Positions 16,495 through 25,984 are shown, counted from the stretch's first letter. The stretch: DNA of 64,000 nt from Adlercreutzia mucosicola DSM 19490 (GCF_000422625.1 NZ_AUGK01000006.1:117540-181539); one strand, 5' to 3'. Notes: a model not told the origin generated them from the sequence alone. Program-made: numbers and translations.

Positions 16495-17460
16495 ATGAAG
16501 ACCCGTATCACTGAGTTGTTGGGAATCGAGTACCCCGTGGTGCAGGGGGCCATGGCCCGCATCGCCGACGGCGGTTTGGCCGGCGCCGTGAGCGCGGCGG
16601 GCGGCCTGGGCATCATCGCCTGCGGCGGGGCGAGTCCCGAGTGGATTCGCGAGGAGGTGGCCCGCGCCCGGGCCATCACCGATAAGCCCATCGGCATCAA
16701 TGTCATGCTGATGGATCCCCGTGCCGCCGAGGTGGCCGAGCTCGTGTGCGAGCTGGGGGTGGAGGTGGTCACCACCGGTGCTGGCAGCCCCGCCAACTAC
16801 ATGGCCGCCTGGAAGGAGGCCGGCGTGAAGGTGGTGCCCGTGGTGGCATCGGCGGCGCTCGCGGCCCGCATGGAGCGCCTGGGGGCTGACGCGGTGGTGG
16901 CCGAGGGCACGGAAGCCGGCGGCCATATCGGCGAGCTGACCACCATGGCGCTCATCCCGGCCGTGTGCCAGGCGGTGTCCATCCCCGTCATCGGCGCCGG
17001 CGGTATCGCCGGCGGCCGCGGCATGCTGGCCGCCTTCGCGCTGGGCGCCGAGGGCGTGCAGTGCGGCACCCGCTTCCTCACCGTGGAGGAATGCAGCGTG
17101 CACGAGAACTGGAAGGAAAAGGTGCTGAAGGCGAAGGACTCCGACACCATTGTGACGGGGCGCGGCACGGGGCATCCCGTGCGCGGCCTGAAGAACAAGT
17201 TCGCCCGCGAGTGCCGCAAGATGGAGATGGCGGCCAAAAGCGGTGAGGAGCTGGAGGGCATGTACGCCGGCTCGCTGGCCCGCGCGGTGGCGGGAGACGT
17301 GGAGAACGGCTCGGTTATGGCCGGCCAGGTAGCGGCGCTTGTGACCGAGCGCGGGTGCGCGGCCGGCGTGATTCGGGACATGGTGCGCGAGGCCGAGGCG
17401 CTCGCGGGCCGCACCTTGGACGAGCTCGCGGCCCTGAACAGCCGTCGCGAGCGCGCGTAA
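16495..17460 (+). CDS. fabK: Enoyl-ACP reductase II (FabK, FMN-dependent)
   Basis: 321 residues. The protein opens KTRITELLGIEYPVVQGAMA, typical of the nitronate monooxygenase/FabK fold; GADAVVAEGTEAGGHIGEL near 128 and IPVIGAGGIAGGRG near 165 supply the FMN phosphate site, and GAEGVQCGTRFL follows. FabK reduces enoyl-ACP in the last step of each elongation cycle and replaces FabI. First gene of fabK-fabD-fabG-fabF-fabZ-accDA. No FabI-like gene is seen in the window. Confidence 0.93.
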   Translation: MKTRITELLGIEYPVVQGAMARIADGGLAGAVSAAGGLGIIACGGASPEWIREEVARARAITDKPIGINVMLMDPRAAEVAELVCELGVEVVTTGAGSPANYMAAWKEAGVKVVPVVASAALAARMERLGADAVVAEGTEAGGHIGELTTMALIPAVCQAVSIPVIGAGGIAGGRGMLAAFALGAEGVQCGTRFLTVEECSVHENWKEKVLKAKDSDTIVTGRGTGHPVRGLKNKFARECRKMEMAAKSGEELEGMYAGSLARAVAGDVENGSVMAGQVAALVTERGCAAGVIRDMVREAEALAGRTLDELAALNSRRERA

Positions 17461-17470
17461 GGGGGCGCCG

Positions 17471-18430
17471 ATGATCGACGAGAAGCCCTTAGAGCCCCTG
17501 GGCCCTCACGGCTTGGTGTTCATGGCCTCGGGCCAGGGCTCGCAGAAGCCCGGCATGGGTGCCGATATGCTGGACGTCCCCGAGGTGGCGACCACCTTCG
17601 AATGCGCCTCCGACGTGCTCGGCCGCGACGTGGCCGCCCTCGTGCGCGACGCGTCGCCCGAAGAGCTGAACGACACCCGCAACGCCCAGATCGCCATTAG
17701 CGCGCTCTCTATTGGCATGGGCTGGGCGCTTATGGCCCGCGGCGTCGTGCCGGATGCGCTGCTCGGGTTCTCCCTCGGGCAGATTTCCGCCATGGTGCTC
17801 GGCGATATGCTCGCCGAGGAGGCCGCCTTCGCGCTCATCGCCGAGCGGAGCCGCCTCATGGGCGAGGCGGCCGACGCGAACCCGGGCGTGATGAGCGCCC
17901 TTCTGAAGATGACGCTGCCCGAGGCCGAGGAGCTGTGCGCGGCGTGCGCCGAAGGCGAGGTGCTCGTGCCCGCCAACCTGAACGGCGGCGGCCAGATCGT
18001 CATTGCCGGCACGCCCGCGGCCGTCGCGCGCGCCGAGGAGGCCTGGGCCGCCCGCAAGGGCCGTTTCTCGCGCCTGGCCACCTCCGGTGGCTTCCACAGC
18101 CCGCTTATGGCGAGCGCGGCCGAGCCCTTCGCCGCCTACCTGGCCGGTGTGGATTTCCGCGAATCGGCCGTGCCCGTTATCGGCAACGTGCAGGCCGCGC
18201 CGCTCACCGCCGACGGTGCCCGGGCCGAGCTTGTGGCCCATCTCACCTCGCCCGTGCAGTTCGAGGCGAGTGTGGCAAAGCTGCAGGCCGCCGGTGCGCA
18301 GATGTTCGCCGAGGTGGGCTTTGGCGGGGTGCTCGCCAACCTGGTGAAGCGCATCGATCGCGCCGCCCCGCGCGCGGCCATCCAGGATCGCGCGAGTTTC
18401 GACGCCTTCGTGGCGGAAAACGGAGAGTAG
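17471..18430 (+). CDS. fabD: Malonyl-CoA:ACP transacylase
   Basis: 319 residues. VFMASGQGSQKPGMG at the start is the first conserved block, GFSLGQISAM (near 98) holds the nucleophilic Ser, and GGFHSPLM (near 205) the catalytic His. It loads malonyl groups on ACP for the condensing enzymes encoded beside it. Ten bases after fabK, with no internal promoter apparent. Confidence 0.95.
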   Translation: MIDEKPLEPLGPHGLVFMASGQGSQKPGMGADMLDVPEVATTFECASDVLGRDVAALVRDASPEELNDTRNAQIAISALSIGMGWALMARGVVPDALLGFSLGQISAMVLGDMLAEEAAFALIAERSRLMGEAADANPGVMSALLKMTLPEAEELCAACAEGEVLVPANLNGGGQIVIAGTPAAVARAEEAWAARKGRFSRLATSGGFHSPLMASAAEPFAAYLAGVDFRESAVPVIGNVQAAPLTADGARAELVAHLTSPVQFEASVAKLQAAGAQMFAEVGFGGVLANLVKRIDRAAPRAAIQDRASFDAFVAENGE

Positions 18431-18437
18431 GAGATAT

Positions 18438-19196
18438 ATGACTGAGACCCAAGAGCGCCGCGCCGCCGTCGTGACCGGATCGACCCGCGGCATCGGGCGC
18501 GAGATCGCCCGCGAGCTGGCCGCCGCCGGCATGAACGTGGTGGTGAACAGCTCGTCTGAGAAGAGCCTGCCAGCCGCCGAGGCCCTGGCCGCCGAGATCG
18601 CCGGTCAGTTCGGCGTGGAAGCGGTGGCCGTGGCCGCCAACGTGGCCGACGAGGCCGAGGCCAATGCGCTCATCGCCGCGGCCGCCGACGCCTTCGGCCG
18701 CGTGGACGTGCTCGTGAACAACGCCGGCATCACCCGGGACGGCCTGGCCGCCCGCATGGGCGACGAGGACTTCGACGCCGTCATCGACATCAACCTGAAG
18801 GGCACCTTCCACTGCTGCCGCGCCGCCGCCAAGGTGATGATGAAGCAGCGCTGGGGCCGCATCATCAACATGTCCAGCGTGGTGGGCGTCTACGGCAACG
18901 CCGGCCAGGTGAACTACGCCGCCTCCAAGGCCGGCGTCATCGGCATGACCAAGACCCTCGCCAAGGAGCTCGCGCGCCGCAACATCACGGCCAATGCCGT
19001 GGCTCCCGGCTTCATCGCCACCGACATGACCGACGCGCTCTCCGAGGCCCAGAAGGAGGCCATCGTGGGCCGCATCGGCAGCGGGCGCTTGGGCGAGCCG
19101 GCCGACATCGCGCACCTGGTGCGCTTCCTCGCCTCGGACGAGGCGTCCTACATTACCGGTCAGGTTATCTGCGTGGACGGAGGCATGTCCCTATGA
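18438..19196 (+). CDS. fabG: 3-oxoacyl-ACP reductase
   Basis: 252 residues, standard SDR length. The NADPH loop is VVTGSTRGIGREIA, NNAG lies near 95, and catalytic Ser, Tyr and Lys are in MSSVVGVYGNAGQVNYAASK. The C-terminus ends ITGQVICVDGGMSL. It reduces 3-oxoacyl-ACP. Seven bases after fabD and overlapping fabF by four bases (ATGA), so translation is coupled. Confidence 0.96.
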   Translation: MTETQERRAAVVTGSTRGIGREIARELAAAGMNVVVNSSSEKSLPAAEALAAEIAGQFGVEAVAVAANVADEAEANALIAAAADAFGRVDVLVNNAGITRDGLAARMGDEDFDAVIDINLKGTFHCCRAAAKVMMKQRWGRIINMSSVVGVYGNAGQVNYAASKAGVIGMTKTLAKELARRNITANAVAPGFIATDMTDALSEAQKEAIVGRIGSGRLGEPADIAHLVRFLASDEASYITGQVICVDGGMSL

Positions 19197-20485
19197 GTGA
19201 GCATATGAGCGAGCGCGTGCAGACCCGCCGTCCCGACGGCACCCACCGCGTGGTCATCACCGGCGTGGGCGCGGTGACGCCCGCCGGCGTGGGCGTGGAC
19301 GCGCTGTGGAGCACCCTTATGGAGCGCGGCTGCTGCATCGGGCCCATCGAGCGCTTCGACACGACCGACTACGAGGTGCACATCGCCGCCGAGGTGCGCG
19401 ACTTCGACGGAGTCGAGCACGGCCTTTCCAAGAAGGAGGCGCGCCGCTTCGAGCGCTTCGTGCAGTACGCCATCGTGGCTGCCGACGAGGCGCTGGCCCA
19501 GTCCGGTTTGGAAGTGACCGAGGCGAACCGCGACCGCATCGCCGTGGTGTTCGGCACGGGCATCGGCGGCATCGACGAGCTGCAGAAGAGCTTCGCCACC
19601 TTGGAGGAGAAGGGCCCCAAGCGGGTGAACCCGCTGTTCATCCCCACGATGATCGGGAACATCGCCGCGGGCAACCTGGCCATCCGCTACGGCATGCGCG
19701 GCGAGTGCCTGAACGTGGTGACCGCGTGCGCCACCGGCGCCCACTGCATCGGTACGGCCCTGCGCGACATCCGCCACGGCTACATCGACGCGGCGCTCGT
19801 GGGCGGCACCGAGGAGTCCGTGAGCCCCATCTGCATCGCCGGCTTCACGAACCTGTCGGCGCTCACCCGCGCCGAGGACCCGGCTCAGGCCTCGCTGCCC
19901 TTCGACGCCCGCCGCGGCGGATTTGTGGCCGGTGAGGGGGCCGGCGCGCTCGTCATCGAATCGCTGGAGAGCGCCCTGGCCCGCGGCGCCGAGCCCATTG
20001 CCGAGATCACCGGTTTCGGCAGCACGGGCGACGCCTACCACATGACTGCCCCCGACCCGGAGGCCTCGGCCATCACGGCTGCCATGGCCGCCGCCCTGGC
20101 CGAAGGGGGCTTCACCCCGGCCGACCTGGGGCATCTGAACGCCCACGGCACGGGCACTCCGGCCAACGACGCCGGCGAGTCCAAGGCCCTTGCCAACCTC
20201 ATGGGCAGCGCCGAGGCCGCCGCAGCGGTGCCCGTCACCTCCATCAAGGGCACGACGGGCCATATGCTCGGCGCCGCCGGCGCCGTGGAGGCCATCGTGT
20301 GCGCCCTATCCGTGGCCCGCGACGCCGTGCCCCCCACGGCCGGCTTCGCCGAGCCCGCCGAGGACTGCCCCGTGGCCGTGGTCACCGAGGCTCTGACCGA
20401 TTACCCCCAGAAGGTGGCCTTGTCCACGTCCTTGGGCTTCGGCGGCCACAACGCCGCTTTGGCCTTCTCGCCCTATAAGGGCTAG
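19193..20485 (+). CDS. fabF: 3-oxoacyl-ACP synthase II (FabF)
   Basis: 430 residues. Catalytic Cys in VVTACATGAHCIG (near 180) and the two His in LNAHGTGTPAND and TGHMLGAAGAVE mark the KAS II family; FGTGIGGIDE lies near 120. The chosen ATG overlaps the fabG stop; the real core starts at HRVVITGVGAVTPAG, so a second ATG five residues in is also possible. Confidence 0.95.
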   Translation: MSEHMSERVQTRRPDGTHRVVITGVGAVTPAGVGVDALWSTLMERGCCIGPIERFDTTDYEVHIAAEVRDFDGVEHGLSKKEARRFERFVQYAIVAADEALAQSGLEVTEANRDRIAVVFGTGIGGIDELQKSFATLEEKGPKRVNPLFIPTMIGNIAAGNLAIRYGMRGECLNVVTACATGAHCIGTALRDIRHGYIDAALVGGTEESVSPICIAGFTNLSALTRAEDPAQASLPFDARRGGFVAGEGAGALVIESLESALARGAEPIAEITGFGSTGDAYHMTAPDPEASAITAAMAAALAEGGFTPADLGHLNAHGTGTPANDAGESKALANLMGSAEAAAAVPVTSIKGTTGHMLGAAGAVEAIVCALSVARDAVPPTAGFAEPAEDCPVAVVTEALTDYPQKVALSTSLGFGGHNAALAFSPYKG

Positions 20486-20545
20486 GGAAGGCGGTGCCCC
20501 TGAGGGAGCGTCTGCGCAGGAAGGCAACGAAGAGAGGAGACTGTC

Positions 20546-21007
20546 ATGGCTGAGGAGACCATGTTGGCCCCGCTGCCCTGGGGGCGCGAGGTTATCGAGG
20601 GCATTCTGCCCCATCGCGATCCGTTCGTGTGGGTGAGCCGCATCGTGGCCATCGAGCCGGGCGCGTCCATCGAGGGCGAGTTGGACGTGCCTACCGACCT
20701 GGACATCTTCCGCGGTCATTTCCCCGACCATCCGGTACTGCCCGGCGTCATTATCATGGAGGCTCTGGCCCAGGCCGCCTCCATCGCCGTGCTGCAGTCG
20801 CCCGAGCTGCGCGGGTGCATCGGCTTTCTCACCGGTATCGACGGCGCGAAGTTCCGCCGCCAGGTGGTGCCGGGCGATACGGTTACCCTGAAAGCCACCA
20901 TCGTGAAGTCGTCGCGTCGCCTGGTGGTGGCCGACGTGGAGGCCTCGGTAGATGGCGAAGTGTGCGCCACCGCCACCCAGAAATACGTGCTCGCGCCGAA
21001 GGAGTAG
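20546..21007 (+). CDS. fabZ: 3-hydroxyacyl-ACP dehydratase
   Basis: 153 residues. The hot-dog fold signature is complete: ILPHRDPFVWVSRI, then GHFPDHPVLPGVIIMEALAQ with the active-site His and, in the following helix, Glu. It removes water from 3-hydroxyacyl-ACP. A 60-base gap follows fabF. The start is supported by AGAGGAGA upstream. Confidence 0.94.
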   Translation: MAEETMLAPLPWGREVIEGILPHRDPFVWVSRIVAIEPGASIEGELDVPTDLDIFRGHFPDHPVLPGVIIMEALAQAASIAVLQSPELRGCIGFLTGIDGAKFRRQVVPGDTVTLKATIVKSSRRLVVADVEASVDGEVCATATQKYVLAPKE

Positions 21008-21014
21008 AGAGACC

Positions 21015-23633
21015 ATGGCCAAAGCGGTATCCAAGTACATCAGCTTCGACAGCGAGGGCCAGCTCGTCTCGGGTCCCGTTGACGAGTACGCCCCTGAGGT
21101 GGTCGCCGAGCCCGAGTCGGCATCGCTGAAGGCGGCGGTCGCCTACGCTCTGGACACCATTGTGGAGGCGGCGGGCGCTCTGCCCGAGAACGCCGCGGCG
21201 CTCATCGCGTCCCGCGCGGCCCAGGATGTGACCGATCCCGAAGAGGCCACGCTCACCGTGGCCTGCGATGTGCGCTCCACCATCGGCGACGACTTCGCCG
21301 TGGCGGCGCCCGCAGTCGCCGATGGTGAGCCAGTGCGCCCGAAGGCCCTGGTCATCGCCTCGGGGAAGAACGCCCGCGCCTTCGTGGGCCCCATGGAGCA
21401 GGCGGGTCTCGACGTGGTGTTCGCCACGGTGGACAACCGCTCGCTCGACGGCTTTGCCCGCCGTCAGCTGCCCACGTACAACCTGGGCTCTACCACCGCC
21501 GAGGTGAGCGCCGATGCGCTTGTCGGCAACATCTACACGGTGCTGTCGGCGGCGAAGGCCTGCGAGGCCTCGCTCATCTTCCTGGACGCCGCTGATGCGC
21601 CCCTGGCCCGCGACGAGTACTTCCTGCGCCATGCCCGCAAGCGCGGTCTGCGCGTGTTCGCCCCGGCTGCCGAGGGCACCCTGCTCATGGGCTGGATGGA
21701 GCTTCTGCCCTCGCCCGACGCCGCCGGTCCTTTGGCCGCCGAGCCGTCGGAGGCCCCTTGGGAGACGGTCTTCTCCATCGATCTGGACGACGAGGGTCCC
21801 ACCCACTGGCGCCGCTGCCATAAGTGCAAGCTGTTCTTCGACAAGGAAGAGATCATCGAGGAGGGCTATGCCTGCCCCGCCTGCGGCACGCTGCAGCGCC
21901 TGCGCTCCGACGAGCGTCTGGCCATTACCGTGGATGTGGGCTCCTTCGAGGAATGGAACGCCCAGATGCCCGATTCCAACCCGCTGGACTTCCCCGGTTA
22001 CCCGGAGAAGCTTGCCGACCAGCGCGACCGCAGCGGCTTGGAAGAGGCCGTGCGCACGGGCCGCGCCGCTATTGCCGGTCTGCCGGTGGCCATCGGCATC
22101 ATGGAGTCCGGCTTCTTCATGGGCTCCATGGGGCATGTGGTGGGCGAGAAGGTGGCCGCGCTTATCGACCGTGCCGTGGCCGAATCGCTGCCTGTGGTGG
22201 TGTTCTGCGCTTCTGGCGGCGCCCGCATGCAGGAGGGCCTCACCTCGCTCATGCAGATGGCGAAGGTGTCCTGCGCGGTGGAGCGCCTGAGTGCTGCGCG
22301 CCTGCCCTTCATCACCGTGCTGACCGATCCCACCACCGGCGGTGTGACCGCGTCGTTTGCCATGCAGGGCGACATCATCCTGGCCGAGCCCCGCGCGCTC
22401 ATCGGCTTCGCCGGCCAGCGCGTTATCCGCGATACCATCAAACAGGAGTTGCCCCCGGGCTTCCAGACCGCCGAGTTCGCCCTGGAACACGGTCTGATCG
22501 ACGCCATCGTGGAGCGCAGCCAGCTGCGCCGTGTGCTGGCCCAGCTGCTGGCCATTCACGCGCCGGCCGATCCCTCGCGCATCGTCACCTACCACAGCGT
22601 GATGGACGCTTTGGAAGTGGGCGCGAACGCCTACGGCTCGGTGTCGGTGGCGCCCGAGGCCCGCATCGTGGGCGAGCGCATCCGTGCCGAGGAAGCCGCC
22701 ACCGGCTTCTTGCGGAAGGTGCCCGTGGTCGGCGAGCTCTTCGGCCGCTCCGAGGCGAGCGAGGAAGAGGTCGCGGCCGCGGCCCGGCGCGAGCTGGACC
22801 GCCATGCGCGTCGCGAGGCCCGCAAGTCGGGGGTGAGCGCCGATGCCGCCGCCGGCAGCGCTTGGGAGAGCGTGCAGATCGCCCGCAACGTGCACCGTCC
22901 CACGGCGCGCCGTTACATCGACGGCATCGTGGAGGGCTTCATCGAGCTGCACGGCGACCGTGCCTTCGCAGACGACGGCGCGATCCTGGCCGGTGTGGGC
23001 TGGATTTCCGGCCATCCGGTCACGGTGATCGCCCAGGAGAAGGGCGTGAATCTGGCCGACCGCGTGGCCCGCAACTTCGGCTGCCCGCAGCCCGAGGGCT
23101 ACCGCAAATCGCTGCGCCTGATGGCCGAGGCCCAGAAGTTCGGCCGCCCTATCCTGTGCCTGGTGGACACCCAGGGCGCCTTCTGCGGCACCGAGGCCGA
23201 AGAGCGCGGCCAGGGCAACGCCATTGCCGACAACCTGGTGTTCATGGCCGGGCTGACCGTGCCTGTGGTCAGCGTGCTTTTGGGCGAGGGCGGTTCCGGC
23301 GGCGCTTTGGCTCTGGCCGTGGCGAACCGCGTGGCCATGCAGGAACACGCCGTGTACTCGGTGCTGTCTCCGGAGGGCTTCGCGTCCATTCTGTGGAAGG
23401 ACCGCAGCCGGGCGCCGGAGGCCGCTGAGGTCATGCAGATGAACGCCGACGCGGTGCTGGCCGGCGGCATCATCGACGCGGTGATCTCCGAGGGGGTGGG
23501 TCCGGCCCACGAGAACCCCGAGGCCGCCGTGGAAGCCGTGCGCGACTATGTGAAGGAGTCGTTCAAGGAGCTGGCCGACCTCTCGCCTGAGGAGCTTGTC
23601 GCCCAGCGCCAAGAGCGCTTCGCGAAGTTCTAG
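21015..23633 (+). CDS. accDA: Fused acetyl-CoA carboxylase carboxyltransferase beta-alpha (AccD-AccA) with N-terminal extra domain
   Basis: 872 residues from ATG 21015; the frame opens 63 bases earlier but that part overlaps fabZ. Residues about 260-285 hold the AccD zinc ribbon (CHKC...CPAC), 340-520 the beta carboxyltransferase (VVFCASGGARMQEG, TTGGVTASFAMQGD), and 620-872 the AccA half (RPTARRYIDGI, LVDTQGAFCG, GEGGSGGALAL). The first 255 residues are not part of ordinary AccD; residues 110-215 look like a degenerate biotin-carboxylase N-terminal (PreATP-grasp) fold. The enzyme moves CO2 from carboxybiotin to acetyl-CoA. The biotin carboxylase and carrier genes are not in the window. Confidence 0.93.
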   Translation: MAKAVSKYISFDSEGQLVSGPVDEYAPEVVAEPESASLKAAVAYALDTIVEAAGALPENAAALIASRAAQDVTDPEEATLTVACDVRSTIGDDFAVAAPAVADGEPVRPKALVIASGKNARAFVGPMEQAGLDVVFATVDNRSLDGFARRQLPTYNLGSTTAEVSADALVGNIYTVLSAAKACEASLIFLDAADAPLARDEYFLRHARKRGLRVFAPAAEGTLLMGWMELLPSPDAAGPLAAEPSEAPWETVFSIDLDDEGPTHWRRCHKCKLFFDKEEIIEEGYACPACGTLQRLRSDERLAITVDVGSFEEWNAQMPDSNPLDFPGYPEKLADQRDRSGLEEAVRTGRAAIAGLPVAIGIMESGFFMGSMGHVVGEKVAALIDRAVAESLPVVVFCASGGARMQEGLTSLMQMAKVSCAVERLSAARLPFITVLTDPTTGGVTASFAMQGDIILAEPRALIGFAGQRVIRDTIKQELPPGFQTAEFALEHGLIDAIVERSQLRRVLAQLLAIHAPADPSRIVTYHSVMDALEVGANAYGSVSVAPEARIVGERIRAEEAATGFLRKVPVVGELFGRSEASEEEVAAAARRELDRHARREARKSGVSADAAAGSAWESVQIARNVHRPTARRYIDGIVEGFIELHGDRAFADDGAILAGVGWISGHPVTVIAQEKGVNLADRVARNFGCPQPEGYRKSLRLMAEAQKFGRPILCLVDTQGAFCGTEAEERGQGNAIADNLVFMAGLTVPVVSVLLGEGGSGGALALAVANRVAMQEHAVYSVLSPEGFASILWKDRSRAPEAAEVMQMNADAVLAGGIIDAVISEGVGPAHENPEAAVEAVRDYVKESFKELADLSPEELVAQRQERFAKF

Positions 23634-23704
23634 GAAGTAGTGCGGGCGGGGCCTGTAGGGGCTCACCCTCCGTGGGGGGAGGGGTGCCTTCCCGTGTTTC
23701 TTTC

Positions 23705-23776
23705 GTAGGGGCAGGCTTTAGCCCGCCCTCAAGCGGGTCTCCCACCCATGGCGGGCGGCCTGAAGGCCGCCCCTAC
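23705..23776. repeat. Pair of REP-like palindromes in inverted orientation
   Basis: A GTAGGGGC...CCCGCCCTC unit (23705-23732) faces a GGCGGGCGGCC...GCCCCTAC unit (23750-23776). Same family as 5214-5282 and 24809-24893. Confidence 0.65.
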
Positions 23777-23921
23777 GGAGACGTTCTGTGCCCCTGTGGA
23801 GAAGCTCGCCATCGCCGTCCTCGGCGAGATAACTTTCCTGCAACGCTTGCGGGGGCCGCTCTCGGGGGTGGCTCCCTTGTTTTATGCTGGGCTCACTGTA
23901 AGTTCGTCGATGGGAGCCAGT

Positions 23922-24779
23922 ATGCGCCGAGGGCCTCAGAAGGTAATGTGGATTGCGGGCGGTGCCGGGCGCGCGGCCCGGGCCATCGAGCGGCAGATCG
24001 ACCGCGAGCGCTTCGTGGTCATCACCACCGATACCGAGTTGGACGTGACCGACCGCGAGGCCGTGCAGCAGTACGCCTCCATCAATCGGCCCGACATCGT
24101 GGTGAACTGCGCCGCCATGGCCGACGAGGCCGCCTGTGCGGCCCATCCCGTAGAGGCCTACCGCGTGAACACGCTCGGTGCGCGCAATCTGGCCGCGGCA
24201 TCCTGGGCGGTGGGGGCGACGATGGTGCAGCTGTCCGTAGATGATGTGTTCGCGGACGGCGACGGTGTCCGCAACGAGTTCGACGAGCTGCCGTCGCGAG
24301 ACAATCCCTGTGCGAAGTCGAAGATCGCGGGAGAGCAGTTCGTGCGCACGCTGAATCCGCGGCACGTGATCGTGCGGTCGAACTGGGTGTATGGGGCCGA
24401 GCCGGGCTCATGGCTGGCCGATCTGATCATGGCCGCGCGCACGGGCACGCCCTTTCCCGTGGCGGAGAACTGGTGCTCGTCGCCTACGTCGGCAACCACT
24501 CTGGCCGCATGCGTGATCGCGCTTATCGAGAGCGGGGAATGCGGCGTGTTCCACGGTGCCGACCAGGGCGTGGTGAGCCGGGCCGATTTCGCCCGAGAAG
24601 TGCTGCGCCTCGCGGGCCTGCCTGCCGATTGCCTGCGCCCCACCAACGACCCCGCCGATCGGCGCACCGTGCATCTGGACGACCTCATGCTCACCCTCAC
24701 CGGTGTTTTCCCGATGCCTCCCTGGCAGGATGACCTGCGAACCTACCTGGGCGCCCAGGGGCTGCTGGCCTCGGCGTAG
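23922..24779 (+). CDS. RmlD-like NAD(P)-dependent sugar nucleotide reductase
   Basis: 285 residues from ATG 23922 (GGGAG upstream; an ATG 12 bases earlier has none, and the frame further upstream runs through a REP palindrome). The extended SDR order is seen: MWIAGGAGRAARAI nucleotide loop, IVVNCAAMADEAACAAHPVEA, LSVDDVFADG (RmlD STDYVFDG-like), CAKSKIAGEQ with the catalytic Lys but with no Tyr at the usual YGxSK position (NPCAKSK), and VIVRSNWVYG. The typical product is dTDP-L-rhamnose, but no rml neighbours are present and the missing Tyr makes the activity doubtful. Confidence 0.75.
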   Translation: MRRGPQKVMWIAGGAGRAARAIERQIDRERFVVITTDTELDVTDREAVQQYASINRPDIVVNCAAMADEAACAAHPVEAYRVNTLGARNLAAASWAVGATMVQLSVDDVFADGDGVRNEFDELPSRDNPCAKSKIAGEQFVRTLNPRHVIVRSNWVYGAEPGSWLADLIMAARTGTPFPVAENWCSSPTSATTLAACVIALIESGECGVFHGADQGVVSRADFAREVLRLAGLPADCLRPTNDPADRRTVHLDDLMLTLTGVFPMPPWQDDLRTYLGAQGLLASA

Positions 24780-24808
24780 GAGGGCGCCGCGCATCCTGCG
24801 GAGTCTCC

Positions 24809-24893
24809 GTAAGGGCGGCTTTCGGGCCGCCCACTCATCGGTGGGGCGCTGGCGTTTCGGCGGTTTCGGGTGGGCTAAAGCCCGCCCCTGTGG
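24809..24893. repeat. Two further REP-like palindromes
   Basis: GTAAGGGCGGCTTTCGGGCC... at 24809-24834 and GGGTGGGCTAAAGCCCGCCC... at 24868-24893. Confidence 0.55.
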
Positions 24894-24930
24894 AGGCGCT
24901 CCCCCCCCTGTTGGTCTTCCGGCTCGAAAC

Positions 24931-24968
24931 AACACAGAGGGCGCCCCTCTTGGGACGCCCTCTGTGTT
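24931..24968. terminator. Hairpin terminator between the convergent reductase and ddh genes
   Basis: The arms AACACAGAGGGCG (24931-24943) and CGCCCTCTGTGTT (24956-24968) form a perfect 13-bp stem with a 12-base loop, positioned to serve both strands; the T-runs are short. Confidence 0.65.
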
Positions 24969-24994
24969 TGCGATGGGGTATTCAGCTGTCCGGC

Positions 24995-25984
24995 TTACAG
25001 CATGGTGGCGCGCAGCTCGTCGGCGCTTAAGGGCGACAGCAGGGCCGGGGCGATATCGAAGATGGTGCGGCAGCCGGTCTCGCCGGCGGCGGCCATGCGG
25101 GCGCAGGCGCGGGCGCAGGCCACCAGTACGCTGCCGGTGAACTCGGGGTTGGAGTCCAGCTTCAGCGAGTACTCGATCACGTGGGTGTTCTCGCCGTTGG
25201 CGCCCGTCGTGCCGGTGCGGATGACCGAGCCGCCGTGGGGGATGCCGGCGTGGTCGCGATCCAGTTCCTCCTGGCTCACGAAGGTGACCGTGGTGTCGTA
25301 GTCGGCGAAGTAGTTCGGCATCGTGACGATGGCCTCTTCGATGGCGGCGGTGTCGGTCCCTTCCTCGGCCACGACGAAGCACTCGCGCGTGTGCTTCTGG
25401 CGCGTGGTCAGCTCGGGGTTCGCACCGGAGCGCACGGCCTCCAGGGCGGCGGGCACGGGCACGGTGTACTGGCGGGCATCCACCACGCCGGGGATGCGGC
25501 GGATGGCGTCGGAGTGGCCCTGGGACACGCCGCGGCCCCAGAAGGTGTAGTCGGCGCCGTTGGGCATGATGGCGCCCGCGTACACGCGGCTCACCGAGAA
25601 CATGCCCGGATCCCAGCCCACGGAGATGACGGCCACATGCCCTGTCTCGCGGGCGGCCGCGTCCACGGCGGCGAAGTGCGCCGGAATGTTGGCATGGGTG
25701 TCGAAGGAGTCCACCACGTTGTAGAGCGCGGCGGCCGCCGGGGTCTGCTCGGGCAGGTCGGTGGCGCTTCCGCCGGCGAGCACGAGCACGTCGATGTCGT
25801 CGGTGTGGGCAGCCAGCTCGTCGGCGGGCCACACGGCCACATTCTCGCCGTAGGGGTGCACGGTGGCGGGATCGCGGCGGGTGAATACGCCGACGAGTTC
25901 CGTGTCGTCGTTGGCGGCGCAGGCCAACTCAACGCCACGGCCGAGGTTGCCGTAGCCGAGGATGCCGATGCGAATGGGGTTCAA
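24995..25984 (-). CDS. ddh: meso-Diaminopimelate D-dehydrogenase
   Basis: 329 residues. The start is TTG 25984, preceded by a perfect AAGGAGG six bases away. The NADP loop IRIGILGYGNLGRGVE opens the protein, followed by LVGVFTRRDP; VDSFDTHANIP, ISVGWDPGMFS and FWGRGVSQGHSDAIRRIPGV are the conserved DapDH blocks. The enzyme converts tetrahydrodipicolinate directly to meso-DAP for peptidoglycan and lysine. The TTG overlaps the TGA of the upstream kinase gene (TTGA). Confidence 0.93.
   Translation of the reverse strand: MNPIRIGILGYGNLGRGVELACAANDDTELVGVFTRRDPATVHPYGENVAVWPADELAAHTDDIDVLVLAGGSATDLPEQTPAAAALYNVVDSFDTHANIPAHFAAVDAAARETGHVAVISVGWDPGMFSVSRVYAGAIMPNGADYTFWGRGVSQGHSDAIRRIPGVVDARQYTVPVPAALEAVRSGANPELTTRQKHTRECFVVAEEGTDTAAIEEAIVTMPNYFADYDTTVTFVSQEELDRDHAGIPHGGSVIRTGTTGANGENTHVIEYSLKLDSNPEFTGSVLVACARACARMAAAGETGCRTIFDIAPALLSPLSADELRATML

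Noticed and set aside
20883-23666. A 927-codon open frame on the minus strand
   Set aside because: It lies fully opposite the fabZ-accDA genes, has a composition typical of GC-rich shadow frames (His/Gly/Arg-rich), and no domain; accDA has clear motifs.
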